Origin: Biscogniauxia marginata
Taxonomy: Eukaryota > Ascomycota > Sordariomycetes > Xylariales > Xylariaceae
Assembly (NCBI GenBank): GCA_022695795.1
Contig: MU404105.1
Span: forward strand, 124,001 to 188,000
DNA: 64,000 nt
Direction: 5' to 3'
Part shown: in pieces, positions 45,187 to 60,529 of the stretch
Layout: every line of letters begins with the position of its first letter
How positions within the stretch are numbered: the stretch's first letter is position 1
The notes under the pieces: generated by a model
The model's input: the letters and a program-made list of their open reading frames with translations, nothing else
Told to the model about the DNA's origin: nothing
Database searches by the model: none
Position numbers and translations under genes: made by a program

Positions 45187-48100
45187 TTTGACGACTGTTC
45201 TATGTAGGTAGCTTATGGGGGAAACCACATATCGGAGAGATCGAAGCTGGATTGCTATTAGACCTACTCGGCCTGTCCTCCTCATTATACGTTGATGGCA
45301 ATACTGCCACCTACTGCTCACGAACGGACACGACACGGGTCAGTAATTCAGCCAGATTGGCCAAGAGAGTTTGTCGCGTTGATCAACCTTGGGGCGGCCG
45401 GGATACCCAAACCAGGAGATCATGTGAAATAGTCGAGTTCTCTCTGCAAACTAGGTAGGTGGTCTTCGCCTGCAACTTCAACAGACTCGAGCCCGAACCC
45501 TGCGGCTGCGCCCTGGCACCATGTACCATCTATGGCAAAGGCTTGCGCCCAGCCTCCTTTTTCTACACGATCCCCCGCCGCCTTGCTTTATTCGACACTT
45601 CTACCCTGTATGATCGCCGGCCGGCCACTGCCGCGTACCTGATGATTGGCTGTTGACCGCCGTGGGAACGTTCTTGGCTGTGCCGATCGCCGGTTAAATA
45701 CGTAGGGTGCAATAACCGTCTCCAGGGCCGTTGTCCCGACAAGCTCCGGCTTCCCTCGTCCGTATACGGTCCGCATGGGATCATGCAGACTCGGGACGAA
45801 ACTTGAGTGACTCCTGTGGTGGAGAATTCATGGTACGCTATTACACTCTTGGCCGCAACGATCTGGTTTCTATACCCGGTCCAGAAACTGGCTACACGGC
45901 GCAGGTTAACGGCCCGGTGGTCATCCCCCCATGAAATAATTGTTTTTCAGCTTCCGAGGGCTCGATGAAGTAGTGCGGAGTTCTGACCCTGGTTGGCGGA
46001 CGAGACATCTCGTCATACCTAAGGAATTATATAGCACTCCCGTTGCTGCAGGTGAAGTGTGTGCTTTTTTTTTTTTTTTTTTTTTTTTACGTAGTGTCCA
46101 GAAAGTTAATGTTAAGTAAAAAGAGAGGTTCTGTAATAAAGCACCCATATATTGAGATATAGCTTTGAAACCTGACCTTCTAGTCCTTCTTTAGGGCGAC
46201 GTTACCCCTTTTATATACACTTATACACGTAGAATCTCGGCTATAGCCACTATATCCGATAAAACCCCGACAGTCAAGTCTTTCATCATAGACCCTAGAG
46301 CCGAGACCCCCCACCTCAGTATGCATTCGGCTTTTTTTTTTTTCCACATCAACAGCACCGACAAGGACAACGGGAGCAATTATGTAACCTCGGCTTGGCA
46401 TACAAATACTGTGACGGGTGTCAGCTTAGTTGGCGGTATCATTTGTATTTTGGGAGCTGGCGAGCATAAGTTATGGATTTGTCTGGAAGTCACGCGACGG
46501 ACTTTATACATCAACATCATGCTCTCCTCCAATAGCAACAGCATCCTCAGCATTTTTGACAATGCCATGTCTGAGAGGGACTCGAAGTATACAGTCTCGG
46601 CGTGCTGATATCTCCCGACGCCAATGAAACGACGGCCTTTTTCTTGTTAGGGGAATTTACAGACACAAACCACCATATGTGATCCCAGACGTCATTCACC
46701 TCACCAGGAGCCTCTCAGTACTGCATGTATCGTCGTTGAGCGCAGTTGGGAGTCGTTGGTTCTCGAGTTACGACTTGATAGCACAATCATCAAACTATAT
46801 TTTTTCTTCTCTCTCCCTTTTTTCTCCCATTTCTCCTTTCCATGGCTTAATTGCCCTGCATTAACTTATGTTCTTCGCAGAACCTCGACGTATCCCAGGG
46901 GACCGCACAACTTCTCGGAGACAACGGAAACGTGCGTTTAGGCTATGGTTTCTTTCTGTCCTCCTTCACCGATTCCTACGCAACAAGGTCAACTTCTATG
47001 TGATACACGCTTTGCGCCTCGGATGGTATCACGAACCGGGATGGTGGTAATTGTCGCACTGGACTTCGAGAGCGAGGTTGGTGGGCAATCCGTTACACAC
47101 TCCGAGTGTTTACCTAAAGCCTTCCGAATGGAAGCTGTCCAGGTCAGCCGATCGCTGCTCCAGGACAGCGAGTGGAAACACGTACATCAAGAACATCGCA
47201 CTGATATCGCCGGCAAAGAGAAATATGCCTTCGAGACGGCATTCGATATCGATGCTTGGATGCCAGAATATTTGCGCGTTGCTGAGAAAGATCAAAATGG
47301 GTGGATCCTCACGTATAGAGAATTGGTGATCAGGACAGCCGGCAATGCGCCATCGACACTCATACGTAACTTATTGTTCACTGTTTGTCTTCCTTTCGGT
47401 TGTCTTCCTGGGTTTTTTCCTTCTTCTTCGCGCAATCAGGGTGTTCTCGAATCACAGCGTCCTCGGGGTTGAATCGACACTCGGGCTCTGGAAGAATTAG
47501 AAACGCACCCAGTGATATGCTAAGGCATGCGAATTATAACCCTTGTACCAAGACTAAGGGCAGAGGAGAAAACATTTACGGCGTAATTAGTGCTTTTTTC
47601 TTTTTTCTTTTCTCTCTCTTTTTTGAATTTCAAGTTTTAATTTTGTTTCTAAAAATATCTATGAATATGAAGGCCAATTCCTGCATAGTTTTTGCCCACC
47701 GCCAGAACTATAAAATAATATTAACTGTGGGCATACTATAAGACCATTTATTCGACTAGAACAAGCTGTTATTGTATTCAGCTGTTATAAACCTCTGACG
47801 TCCCAAATAAGTCCTCTCGTGCTAGCTATGCCCTACGTAAGACATTTCCGTCCCAATCGAGTTATAGCAAGTCTTACTCTTAATAGCCCATTCTGCTCGC
47901 TAGTTGGCAGCAGATTGAAAATTGTGTTATTGGCGCGGTATGGGAATAGTGACGGTTCACATGTTCGATCCAGAGGAAGTCGAACCTATCATGCCTTCAT
48001 ATTCCCTCTCTGACTACGAATTGCTGCCATGGCAGGGTTTTAAAATCGAGCCAAAGGTGACGGGTCTTGGTTGGGACGACTTCGTCGGTGTAAAGCAACG

Positions 48101-49228
48101 TATTACGTTTTAGAAGCGACCAGTACTCTGAAAATCTGCGAAGGAAGCGCATGTGACGAACCCAGTGACTTATTAGAGGTGAGACACCACAGTAGCATTA
48201 ACCAGGGTTTCGTGACGGCACTTGCAATCATGAAGAAGTGAATTCCCCCTTTATTCGAAAACGGGGAGACTTTAAGGAATGGAATGTGGCTCGCTACCCC
48301 AGGAAGGTATGGGCGGCTCGATTAGTTGTAGGAATGAATTGAAGAGGCCATCATATTCAGACTAACGATAACTACGGCTGAACGGATTGAACCAGGCAAT
48401 TCGGAACTTCAGTGTAGAAGACGAGCTTTACCACCACACGACTCGAGCAACTCGTCGGTTGGTTCAGCCATTTAGCGTCGATTTTTGTCTCATACATATG
48501 GAGCTTCCTGTCGATCTCTTGCTCGCCGTTCCCTTTTAGTTCTGTTCTTTTTCTATTTCTTTTTGACCTTCTCCCCCCTCCCCCCTCTCCCCTTTTTCTT
48601 TTTGTTGTATTATTCTCCCCTGCTGCTTCTCGGATGGTTTTCTGGGCTTCACATTGTAGATGCATGTAGGTATCGAGTGGCTATGTTCCATTGGTATTCT
48701 CTAGTTAACCTGAGTAACTGCTCACCTCTCGTTTTTAGAATATTGGTATCTGGTAGTAATAAACCATGTAGATTACTAATTATTGACGAAGAGAGGGAGC
48801 TCGCTAAGGCTCGTGACAACAGTACTATGCAGGATGCCAAGATCGAAGCCAGATCGCAGCTAACCTATTTTGGATTAGATACATGATGTATACACAGGTG
48901 TACATGCACATGCCAGCTTCAGCCACATTAAAGCATTGTCAACCTAAAAAAACCCCGTCAGCTCTCCACAGCAAAACTTTTCAACCACTTATCATTGCAG
49001 TAAGATAAGGCTGCTGGCTGCCTTCACTTACTCATTCACTGCCGCTCACTATTGTTCGAGGAAAAAAAGCAAAAGGAAAAAAAAGAAAAAGAGAAAATAA
49101 TAAAACACCGACGAAAAAAAAGGGAGGAAATCCTTTCTGTCACCCACGGAGGCTATAAACACAAGAAGTCTGTCTATTAGACACACGCATACGATTCTTC
49201 CAACTCCACGTGCCAATCTCTCGCCAAG
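45187..49228. other. 4 kb gap without an assignable gene
   Basis: The longest gap in the euchromatic part. It contains a T24 run at 46065-46088, another T-run near 46333-46343, and several short plus-strand frames (for example 46945-47472 and 47922-48113) that I could not assign to a family or connect by splicing. The right 300 bp, with A-rich and CT-rich tracts, is the upstream region of the CTP synthase gene. A fast-evolving or decayed gene near 46900-48120 remains possible. Confidence 0.5.
46065..46088. repeat. Poly-T run of 24
   Basis: 24 uninterrupted T. The minus-strand frame across it gives an artefactual poly-Lys run. It may be an old poly-A insertion tail or a slippage tract. Confidence 0.85.
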
Positions 49229-51777
<2,549 letters not shown>

Positions 51778-53625
51778 GATATATGGAAAGGGACGGGTGG
51801 GGCAGTATGATATACCCGAAGGTCGAACAAAGTTCTGCTGACTGGGACTATACACTTTGTTTATGGGACTTTCGGGTCTACTGGGACCATACAACATAGC
51901 AGATTAGACGTAGTGGTTGCGAGCATCTCAACCACTAGTTTCTGTTATTCTCGAGTCCTCACCTCAAGGTTTGCATGTCGTAGTTCCTTAATTATATAGA
52001 GAAGGTATCCTTAGAAAATAAACTAGTCTGGCAAAACGAATACACAAGTAGGAATACCTAGGAACACAAGAAGGAAGCTAATAATACTGCATGTCACTGA
52101 AAATAGAAGGTGCCTTTTAACTTTTAATATAGGCGTAAACCTATAGTATAGGATACGACCTGCTTTGCATGGCTCGACGAAAGGATGAAGAGCTGGACAT
52201 CAAGGTTGTTGGAATGTGAGCGTGCCAGCCCCACTTTATGAATATATATTAGGTAGGCCATGCCCATCTATCTGGCTCAGTTCGGACCAATACACTTACA
52301 TCTCATCCTCATGCCTTCGCCTTATCTCGACAAAGGTGTGGTTTAGAAAGGACATTGTCAAGGGAGTACAAGACATGCCCCAATAGTAAACAAAAGCCCT
52401 CTGAGGCTTGGTTTTCGTTACTGGAGGATTTCTGAACTACAATATTTTCAGAGATGTGACGAACATGACCTAACCAGTAAGGCCAAGGACAAGGACAAGG
52501 ACACATGGAGCCACCGATTTTCAGACTGGGCAAAAGGGGCGAACTCTATTAGAAGAATGGGCCTGCATACCGCTCGCAGAGAGGATTTTGTCAAGGTAGA
52601 TAGATGATAAGGTACCCGACTCCCGGCCATCAATGATGTCAAAGCTAACCAGCAGCAGACGGGGGCTACTCCCATGGCCAGACCAGGAGTTTGCCAGATG
52701 TAATAACTCCAAAGCTCTTGTTGCCCACATGCTAGCTAAACTGCTATGCTCCTTGAGTATGCTATATGGACGGTGCAGCGGCACTCTCCGTCTGTAACCC
52801 CGATATGGCACTATATCAAGCTCTACAAAGAAGAAGAGGATATTTCTTTCCGTTCCCAAGGCCGATCCGACAAAACAAAAGCATGAGAAGCTCAAGGCTC
52901 AACAAGACCAAACATATCACCAACGACGGAAACCGGAAACTTTGTGATGAAAAGCAGGAGCGATGAAAAGGAAAGAAAAAAAAAAGCTCCAGCAGAAAGC
53001 CGAGGTAAAATGCCCAGCCCGTGGCTTTAGGTATCAGGAGCGGGGGTTGGCTGGCAGCCAAGCTATTTTGACCGTGTTAACCGCCACATGGCCCCTAGGC
53101 ATGATCGACTCGCCGACACTCTCGCGCACACGGCTCACTTACGGGGCCCGGGGGGTAGTTTCGCCCGTTAGGATCTCGTTGCCCTCTGGGAAATGGTTCT
53201 CGGCAGCAATTTAGTCGTTTCCTGTCGAGCTACTGCTCATGCGGAACGCTGCCCGCTTTCTGGTGCGTGACGACAAGGGGGGCATGATATCATGTTTTAC
53301 AATTAGGGATTAGGCCCACATGGGGATAAAAAGCCTGGCCGGGGCTCATCGACAGCTTCTCCACCTTCAACTCATCGGCATGGAAGGAGATATCTCGGTG
53401 CGCCGGCCTCTCGGCCTCTCGGCCTTCTCTTGGCTGCTCTATGCAATCGCTTGATCTGCTATAAAGTACTGTCCTCTCGACCCCGTGTCGGCATTTCTGA
53501 TATCTCAATCTTCCTACGACAAAATCCCAACAGTTGCGGTTCCAGTATATATTCATTATCGGCCATTACTAGTTACCCCCGACCCGCTACGTATAAGAGA
53601 ACGTATAAGACCAAACTACGAAACC
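51778..53625. other. Intergenic region upstream of the GFA gene
   Basis: 1.85 kb. Several frames of 70-125 codons exist on both strands around 52300-53060 but they overlap each other and carry no motif; some start at non-ATG codons. An A-rich tract lies near 52971-52985. No gene is supported. Confidence 0.5.
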
Positions 53626-54201
53626 ATGGCCATCTCACTCCATCCTCTGATTGACAACGGTATCACGAAAGGGAAACCAGACTTCGCGGGGGGCAAATTA
53701 CACTGCCACTGCAAGCAGAACCCAGTTGAGGTCACTATCGGATCCAATGTCGCCCATAACCATGCCTGCGGCTGCTCCAAGTGCTGGAAGCCAAAGGGTG
53801 CTCTATTCTCCATCGTCGGCGTCGTTCCCCGGCCCCAGGTCCAGGTCACAGCCAACAAGGACAAGCTGTACATCATAGATGAAAGCGCCGCTATACAGCG
53901 GAACGCCTGCAAGGAGTGCGGTGTACATCTGTTCGGCCGGATCGAAAAGGAACACCCCTTCAAGGGTCTTGATTTTATCCACGTCGAGCTTTCGGATGAG
54001 AAAGGGTGGCAAGAGCCCCAGTTCGCGGGTTTTGTCTCTTCGATCATCGAGCAGGGCTTCAGTCCCAAGCGGATCGACGAGGTTCGCTCGCAGTTGAAGT
54101 CGGCCGGGCTGGAGACATACGACTCTCTCTCCCCCGCTCTCATGGATGCAATCGCCACTTGGACGGCTCAGAAGGCGGGGGTTCTGCCGGCGAATATTTG
54201 A
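53626..54201 (+). CDS. GFA/CENP-V-type glutathione-dependent formaldehyde-activating enzyme
   Basis: An intronless frame of 191 residues starting [12 protein letters not shown] at 53626; the longer frame to 53485 has no sensible content. The zinc ligands are all present: [12 protein letters not shown], then [13 protein letters not shown], then [13 protein letters not shown]. The C-terminal half has [14 protein letters not shown] and [15 protein letters not shown], matching S-(hydroxymethyl)glutathione synthase of bacteria and its fungal relatives. The family is credited with joining formaldehyde to glutathione ahead of the dehydrogenase, though that activity has been questioned for some members. 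It appears to be cytosolic (no signal or presequence). There is no partner dehydrogenase gene in this window. Confidence 0.92.
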   Translation: MAISLHPLIDNGITKGKPDFAGGKLHCHCKQNPVEVTIGSNVAHNHACGCSKCWKPKGALFSIVGVVPRPQVQVTANKDKLYIIDESAAIQRNACKECGVHLFGRIEKEHPFKGLDFIHVELSDEKGWQEPQFAGFVSSIIEQGFSPKRIDEVRSQLKSAGLETYDSLSPALMDAIATWTAQKAGVLPANI

Positions 54202-55788
54202 TTCGTCACAAAAGTACAAAAGTCATAGTTGCTAAATATCATTGAGAACAACTATACTTGTTTTATGCCCACGTCAATCCATTACCACCAATCTTGTGAC
54301 CAAACTAGATTATATTCTACCCAGCCCCTGAGGTAGTCCATCTGTGATTGCGTTGTTCGACCTGCCTCTTTTCCCACAAATGATAGATGCTTGGCCTTTC
54401 TAAAAGATCACTGTAACAGGGACTGACTCTCTTCTTACCAGGCTGGAATTGGTTTCTTGAAGTTTCAAAACAAGACTCTGTACCGTTGGTGTTGATGTAC
54501 ATATTGGAGCAAGTTAGATCAAGAAGCTATTTATATGATTTCAAGTGTATTACGGGCGGACATGGCCACTGGTCTATAGTACATTGATCGAAGGTAGTAG
54601 CTCCTGGTGGTGAGAGAGAGCAGGAGGTATAGGACAAGTGGGAGGGTGATGAAGGGACTAAAGCCACGCATACGGCCGCCCGCCGCCCGCCGCCCGCCGC
54701 CCTTGTAGTTGAGATCCCCCATGGAGCAATTACGTTACTATCTGCATCTAGAGGTGCCTATGCATTGCGTAAAATACCTGCCTCTCGCCCCCAATACCCT
54801 ACATATAATATCTTTCTTTTACATTGGAGCAGTCCAGGATGGTTATCTGAGCCCCTCGATAATATGCTCGTCACAACTGTCCCTGGAGCATAGTGCCCAC
54901 ACCCTACACTACGAGAACTTCCCCAAGCCCATCGCCGATGACCAAAGCTGCCCGCGTGAAGACCCCGTAATCAAGTATCATTCTCCACGCGCCGATGAAG
55001 AGGGGAAAGTCCTAGATCGCCGCCTCATTACGGCATATGATGGTGAGCCCATGTATGTATGTATGGGACATGTTTTTTACAGGCCGCAGAACGAGTCTAA
55101 ATCGACGCTAGGATTACGCGGCCCCCATTGCATGACTTTGCCGGTAGGTGAGAGAGTTCGAGAACGCCAAGGGGAATTATACCTAGATCATCGGCAGATG
55201 GGATTGCCGCCGATTCCATTATCCATTCATTATTTTATTTTATTTATTTTCTTCTTCACCGGCCGACCCCTCTTCTCCAACGTTTGAAAAGAAGTCGGAA
55301 CTTACATGTGCAGTCTGAAATACTGGAGAAGAAACATCGACGCACTATTGGCGGCCCGCTTACCGGTGACATTGGGGCTTTCTGACCTTACGTCATGCCG
55401 ACCTCGAGGTAGATGCGGGTGGCGAACCATGGAGAATCAAATGAGCGAGTGTCTTCTACCGATATTGAATGGCTTGGATGTAACATAAAGCCCTTAGCTG
55501 GGCTATTTATTTTCAAGGTATATGTCTTTACTCACACGGGTATCATCACTGGATTTTTATATAATTAAACCTCGGTACGAAGCTTCAAACAAGTAATAAT
55601 ATACTTAAAATAATAAATAAATATATAAAAAGAAATAAAGTTAAAAATTATTTAAATAAATATTATAAACCTTATATTAAAACTTATTTTTATCGATATT
55701 AATAATAGTTATAATAACTTAAGCATTATAGCTTTATTAAAAGCTGGTTGATAAAAGCGTAGCATTCTTAGTTGAAGGTAGATGTGTG
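54202..55788. other. Intergenic region grading into an AT-rich patch
   Basis: 1.59 kb. A CGCCCGC repeat lies at about 54677-54702. A 192-codon plus frame at 54709-55287 has no recognised motif and ends in a Phe/Ile-rich chance stretch. From about 55560 to 55760 the DNA is nearly all A/T, a RIP-like patch immediately 3' of the NACHT gene. Confidence 0.5.
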
Positions 55789-58751
55789 TTATTTTTGGCC
55801 GGGACCTTCGTAGTACCATCTTCGTACTTTCGTTAAAAAGTTGGGCCGAATCCAGTCAGCCACTCCAAAACCCAAGTTCTCTGTCACCTCTGAGCTGCTG
55901 CTACCATCCTCGCCCCCTGCCGGCTCGAACAACTCTTCCCAAAAGGCCACCCCATGGCCGGCGAAGATTTTGACCAAAACTTCCGGCATGTAGTAAACAA
56001 TCGTTTGTCCAGGTTCCTCTTTCTCAAGTCTCCGGTATTTCACAGCTTTCAGACAGTGATGCCAGTATGACCCTGGCTTTGGTAGCTCCAGCATCTCTCC
56101 CAATGGAGCCCACATGTTTGCCCCATACGATATCAACATCCTGCAAGCTCTTAGGTGGTCTTCTTGTTGCTCATCTCTGTATGTCAATGGCGAGGGGTCA
56201 ACGCCGTCATGCCCGTTCAGAATCAATCTTCTCAGATAATCGCCCCAGACCGAGTCTTCCTTGTCGCTCGCCTTAGTATTAGGTGAAATTCCAAACTTTA
56301 GCAGTCGTCGAAGCATCGGGAGGTTAACGGAATCCTGGAATTCGACACCAAACTCTCCCGTCTGGACAATAGAAATTTGGGATGTTAATGCTTGAGTGAT
56401 CATAGCTGCATGTTGAGAGTGCTGGTGAGGCGGACCCGGCGAATTTGATAACAGAGCTTCAACCAGGAGTTCTAGATCGACAGCCACTGCCGCACTCTCT
56501 AAACTGTCGGGTACATCAGACTTCTGAGGGAAGAATATTTTCCATCCCAGATAAGATTGGCAATGTCGATCGAGCCTTCTCATCAGCGGTAAATCTGCTC
56601 TACCGCACGCTGCTTCCATTTCCTTCTCATAGAAGAGCGTCCCGAGTAAAAGCTGTCTAGCAAACTCGAGGATCCCGCCCCGAGATGAGACGTCGGATTT
56701 GAAGGTGTCGTTAGTAAACCTGGTAAATAGATCAAACATCGCGAAATAGGCCAGAAATAGAGAGGGACGAGAATCGAAATCGGCTCCAGCCATGCTTGAC
56801 AAGAGATTATATATGCGGCCGGATTGCAAGAAGTCGGACACAGTGCGATGGAGAAACCCAACCTTGTTCGAGAAAAACATCCAGCTCTTCGAAGTATCCT
56901 CATCCGGGTCTTTAATGTGAATCAGGTCCATACATTGTGCCAGCATTCTCTCTTTCTTCTCCTCTAGCCTGTTGGCCAAAGCTACAAATCCATCGCCAAG
57001 AGTGTTCCAAGAGTCTAATCGCACGTCCGTTTCCATATCCATAAAGTAGAATGCGACCACTGGAAGGGGCACGTTGGCATGCATCATGCTGATAAACGTC
57101 CTTGCGGTCCGGTTCCTATAAATAGAGTCTATGTTGTTCAACATGCGTTCGAAATAAGGTTCCAGCTCCCCGGGAAGCTCTCGGACTCGGGCGAGGAGAT
57201 CGGCAATATCATCCCCGTTCAGCAACCCCCTCTGAAGGGATCGGATTACAAGGTAAACCCAGAGAAAGACTCCTTGAGCCTTGGAAACGATCTCCTGGAT
57301 GAGGTTGTTGGCATCTGATCTGCCCCGGGCTGTCGTAGTGAGCCTCCGAAAGCTTTTACTCGAGACTAACGTGTCTTTAACATATGTGAGTATGTCATTA
57401 CCGGTCAGGCGATGCACTTCAAGACTCCATTTCGTAGCGAGTAAGTTCCGAAAGACCGGCCAGGGGCGACTGGAAACGCAAATTTTGAAATTTGGCGATT
57501 CCGACAAGGTCATGAGCAGCTCGACAAGCCCTTCGTGTTCTCCGGTGTACTCGTCCAGTCCATCCACAAAGATGCAGACGCGCACGGGGCAGTCGGTCAT
57601 GCGCGCCAATGCCTCGATAGCATCGGTGAGATCATGGAGGGACCAGTCCTCAATTTCTTCATGATAGTGTTTCGGGCACGCGAGCGACACGACTTCGGGT
57701 GCTTGCTGGAATATCTGGAAGAGAAGCGTCCGGAATAAACCCTCTTGGGACTTTTGTAACGGTGTCCCGGCATACCAGAAGTAATGCGAGACTACGATCA
57801 GGATCTTGCCTGATTTCGACGCCCATGCCTCCATGAGTTGGCGCAGGTAACCATGATTCCGTAGGTATTTCATCAGAGTCGATTTCCCGCAACCTGCCTT
57901 CCCGGTGATCCAGAACAGGCCCCCCGACGACTGAGGCCACTCCGTGAAGGTCAACCCAGACTCTTTGTTGAAGATCCAGTCAAATGTCGACGCATGGGCT
58001 TTCTTGATCTCGTTCTCCCGTTCCCGGATCTGCGGGAAATGGAGACTTCTCAGAATACTTCGAAGTTTCTTCAGGTGCTGACTCTCATCGTGGATCCACT
58101 GGATCTTCTTGACAATTTCCTGCAACGCTAGCTGTTGGTCCACGCCCAGTGTCTTCGAAGCAATGTTCGTCTGCACGTCGAGCACGGTCTTCTCAATGAC
58201 TGCCTCTAGGTTGCCTATGTCGCTTACATCTATAGTGGCCTGTATAGTGGCCTGTTGTGTTCTATAACCGATTTAGTTGCTAAACATTACTTAAAGTGCT
58301 GACAACATGTAGTGGCTTCGAGTTCGTACCGTAGGAGAAGAGTGACGTGTTGACAAATCTCGTCTCTGAGGAGCAAAAGCCTGGAGGTAACCTCCTTGAT
58401 CTCGTCCTTTTTGAGCTGTCCCTTGATGCTTTTCAGCAGAGATTCCAGGAGGCGTGACCTTGAGGTTGGTACGACCCTCAGGTGTTCGAGCATCTCCAAG
58501 AGATGGTCGGCGAGTCGGGTTGCCTTCTGCACCAACCCGAAAAGTGTCGCGTCCTTGTAGCTCTTGGGATCAATAGATAGCCGGTGGAGCATTGCCTTAA
58601 GGTCACGGACGACATCCTCGAGGTCTTCGTTGAACTCTGTAGCTCCTTGCGCACTCCTATATCCCTGGTTTGCGCTCGCGACGATCTTAGTGCCTAGCTC
58701 GACAAACTGCATCACATTGGCTGCAAGACCGAGTGCTGCTAAGCTCTCCAT
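55789..58751 (-). CDS. NACHT-domain STAND protein (NLR-like)
   Basis: Two exons, 58751-58330 and 58261-55789, giving 964 residues; the 68-nt intron has GTACGA, an ACTAAAT branch site and ATAG. The N-terminal 140 residues (MESLAALGLAANVMQFVELG...) match the Helo-like N-terminal domain common in fungal STAND proteins, related to membrane-active death domains. The NACHT NTPase follows: Walker A GKAGCGKST (about 261-269), Walker B VCIFVDGLDEY (about 369-379) and ICVSSRPWPVF (sensor). After it comes a helical region with FISMMHANVPLPVVAFYFMD and FLHRTVSDFLQS, typical of these proteins. No WD40, ankyrin or TPR repeats are visible at the C-terminus. It sits next to a protein kinase gene and an AT-rich patch. 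Roles in non-self recognition or programmed death are known for relatives; here they are inferred. Confidence 0.9.
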
Positions 58752-59201
58752 GTCCGTGTTTGCTATTCGAAACAGTCGGTATTTCGATTGGAATAAAGGT
58801 CAAAACAGACTACAGAATGCTCAGACATTCCAGTAAGCTGAACGTCAGCCTTGAAGCAGTTGTGTCTCGTTCCATCCGCTGCGCAATCCTCTTGGCTGAC
58901 GAGGCTGCGATGTTGTGTACCAATAAGCACCGCAATCGGCTGCTGATGCGGGGCAAGAGGGTACTACTATACAGATTAAATAAGGAGAGCCATGAAAGGT
59001 TTCGCTGTAGCTTCATCATAATCAACCTTCTTTTTCTCTATTTTATTTTACCACATGTAAATTCTTTAATTATTTAATTTATGACCTTATACCTATGTAC
59101 TAATATAGTATTTATAAGCAATAATATTTAATTTCTTTTTTTTTGTTACTGCTTCAACACACATTGCACCTTTATATAGAAGTGTTGAGATACCTATATA
59201 T
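58752..59201. promoter_or_regulatory. Upstream region of the NACHT gene / 3' end of the kinase gene
   Basis: 450 bp between two same-strand genes, AT-rich at 59030-59150 with a T-run near 59136-59144. No defined site was recognised. Confidence 0.4.
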
Positions 59202-60529
59202 TCACCATGTATCGACTGGAACATCGTCCCCATTTAGTATGAAATTCTGCACGTATTGCCTTATCATGTCGTCCGTCTCCCATTGCGCCCGCGGCTTTCC
59301 TGGGAAGGACTGGGGCCCGGTCTTGATATTGAGCGCGTTTTGTATCACCCTCCACAAACGGGCTAACGAAGGGCGGTTCACAGCCAGAGGTTCGCAGCAT
59401 TCGAATACTAAATCCTCCAGTTCGGTGTCCGAATTAGCATCGGAGGGTCCGCATGTCGATTGCATGAGCTTTGGGCAGGAAAGTCAGTTTTGCTTCCGTA
59501 GAGCGCCGGGGCTTTCTCGACTTACCCGGCCTATGTCATAAATGTTCGACTGTGTTATCGTTCGGCTGCGAGCCCGTCAGTCTCACGCTTACCATCGAGA
59601 TATATACAGTCTTACCTCTGGTTAACAAATGTACTAGGGTCCCGTGCCAACCCGAAGTCGATGAGCTTGAGTATTGGGGTGAGTGTGTGTTCGCCTGTGT
59701 CGAGGTCACCAAACATCCCTGTATCCTTGAATAAGCCACTTTGCGCCTCTAATACATCCATGTTCCATAGGGTGGGCTATCGTTACAATTGTTCTTATGC
59801 ATGTCACCATGATAGATCTGATAATCGTTTACCGTCGGCTCCTTCGCAGGCAGTGGCTCTAATGTAGGTTCTTCTTGCTCTTCACCGTAGGGTCTATTTG
59901 GCGGGTTAGCCATCCCAAAAACAGCCCTGACCACTGCCATCGGAAAAGTTAGTCAACATAACACTGATATCGTCCAGGATTCGACCCCAGCACTCACAAC
60001 ACTGAAATATGAGCCAAAGTAAGCGATTGGGTATCGGCAACCACTTGTCCGGGTCTGCTTCGACCCTACACAGGAATTCCAAGAGAGTCACGCCGGGTAT
60101 CAGCTCTGACATAAGTATTGGCGAAATAGACCCCTTCTCTTGGTCAATGCTGTCGAGCTCCAGCATTTTCCCGCCGCTCACAATCGGCTGCGCAGTGTGC
60201 ATAGCACCGTACATCCTCTATCAAGATTAGTGAGCACCAGCATAGTTAAGAGGTAATTAAGTAGGAGAGAAGTATCGGTATACTAAAAAGGAGACAATTA
60301 CCTTAGCTAGCCGCTTTTCGTTTTCTATGGAGACCATCGTGCGTTGATCGTGTGCAAACTTGGCCACAAACTTTTTCAAGACCTTATCGCTTACTCTTTG
60401 CTCTACTAGCCATGCTTCGCCAAAACCACCTTCGCCAAGTCGGCGTACGCATTTGAAGTTTCGACTGTCGTTTGCGAAATAGTCATGCGGCCAGTCCCAG
60501 TCCTGGTCTTGGCCCGAACCCCTTGCCAT
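59202..60529 (-). CDS. Divergent protein kinase with HGDxHxxN catalytic loop
   Basis: Six exons: 60529-60302, 60217-59998, 59933-59787, 59718-59616, 59565-59526, 59468-59202, giving 334 residues with consistent phases. The glycine loop LGEGGFGEAWLV and the VAIK-type lysine (KKFVAKFA) mark the N-lobe. The catalytic loop reads YQIYHGDMHKNN: the Asp and final Asn are kept, but Arg-Asp-Leu-Lys is Gly-Asp-Met-His, like aminoglycoside-kinase-type loops. ILKLIDFGLARD supplies the DFG motif, and FECCEPLAVNRPSLARLW is the usual kinase-tail Arg helix. An insert rich in Glu/Pro precedes the catalytic loop. It lacks any extra domain. The gene starts 1.8 kb upstream of the NACHT gene start and on the same strand. 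Probably active, substrate unknown. Confidence 0.85.

Noticed and set aside
44245..45336. One long reading frame as the complete SET gene
   Set aside because: It reads through a 195-nt intron lacking in-frame stops, begins upstream of the likely Met, and stops before the NHxC and post-SET parts.
45921..46148. Frame with a poly-Lys run
   Set aside because: It arises from the T24 tract read on the minus strand.
46945..47472. 175-codon plus frame in the 4 kb gap
   Set aside because: It has an ATG but no recognisable domain and a low-complexity end; insufficient to call a gene.
54709..55287. 192-codon plus frame after the GFA gene
   Set aside because: No motif; the end is a Phe/Ile/His-rich chance translation of T-rich DNA.
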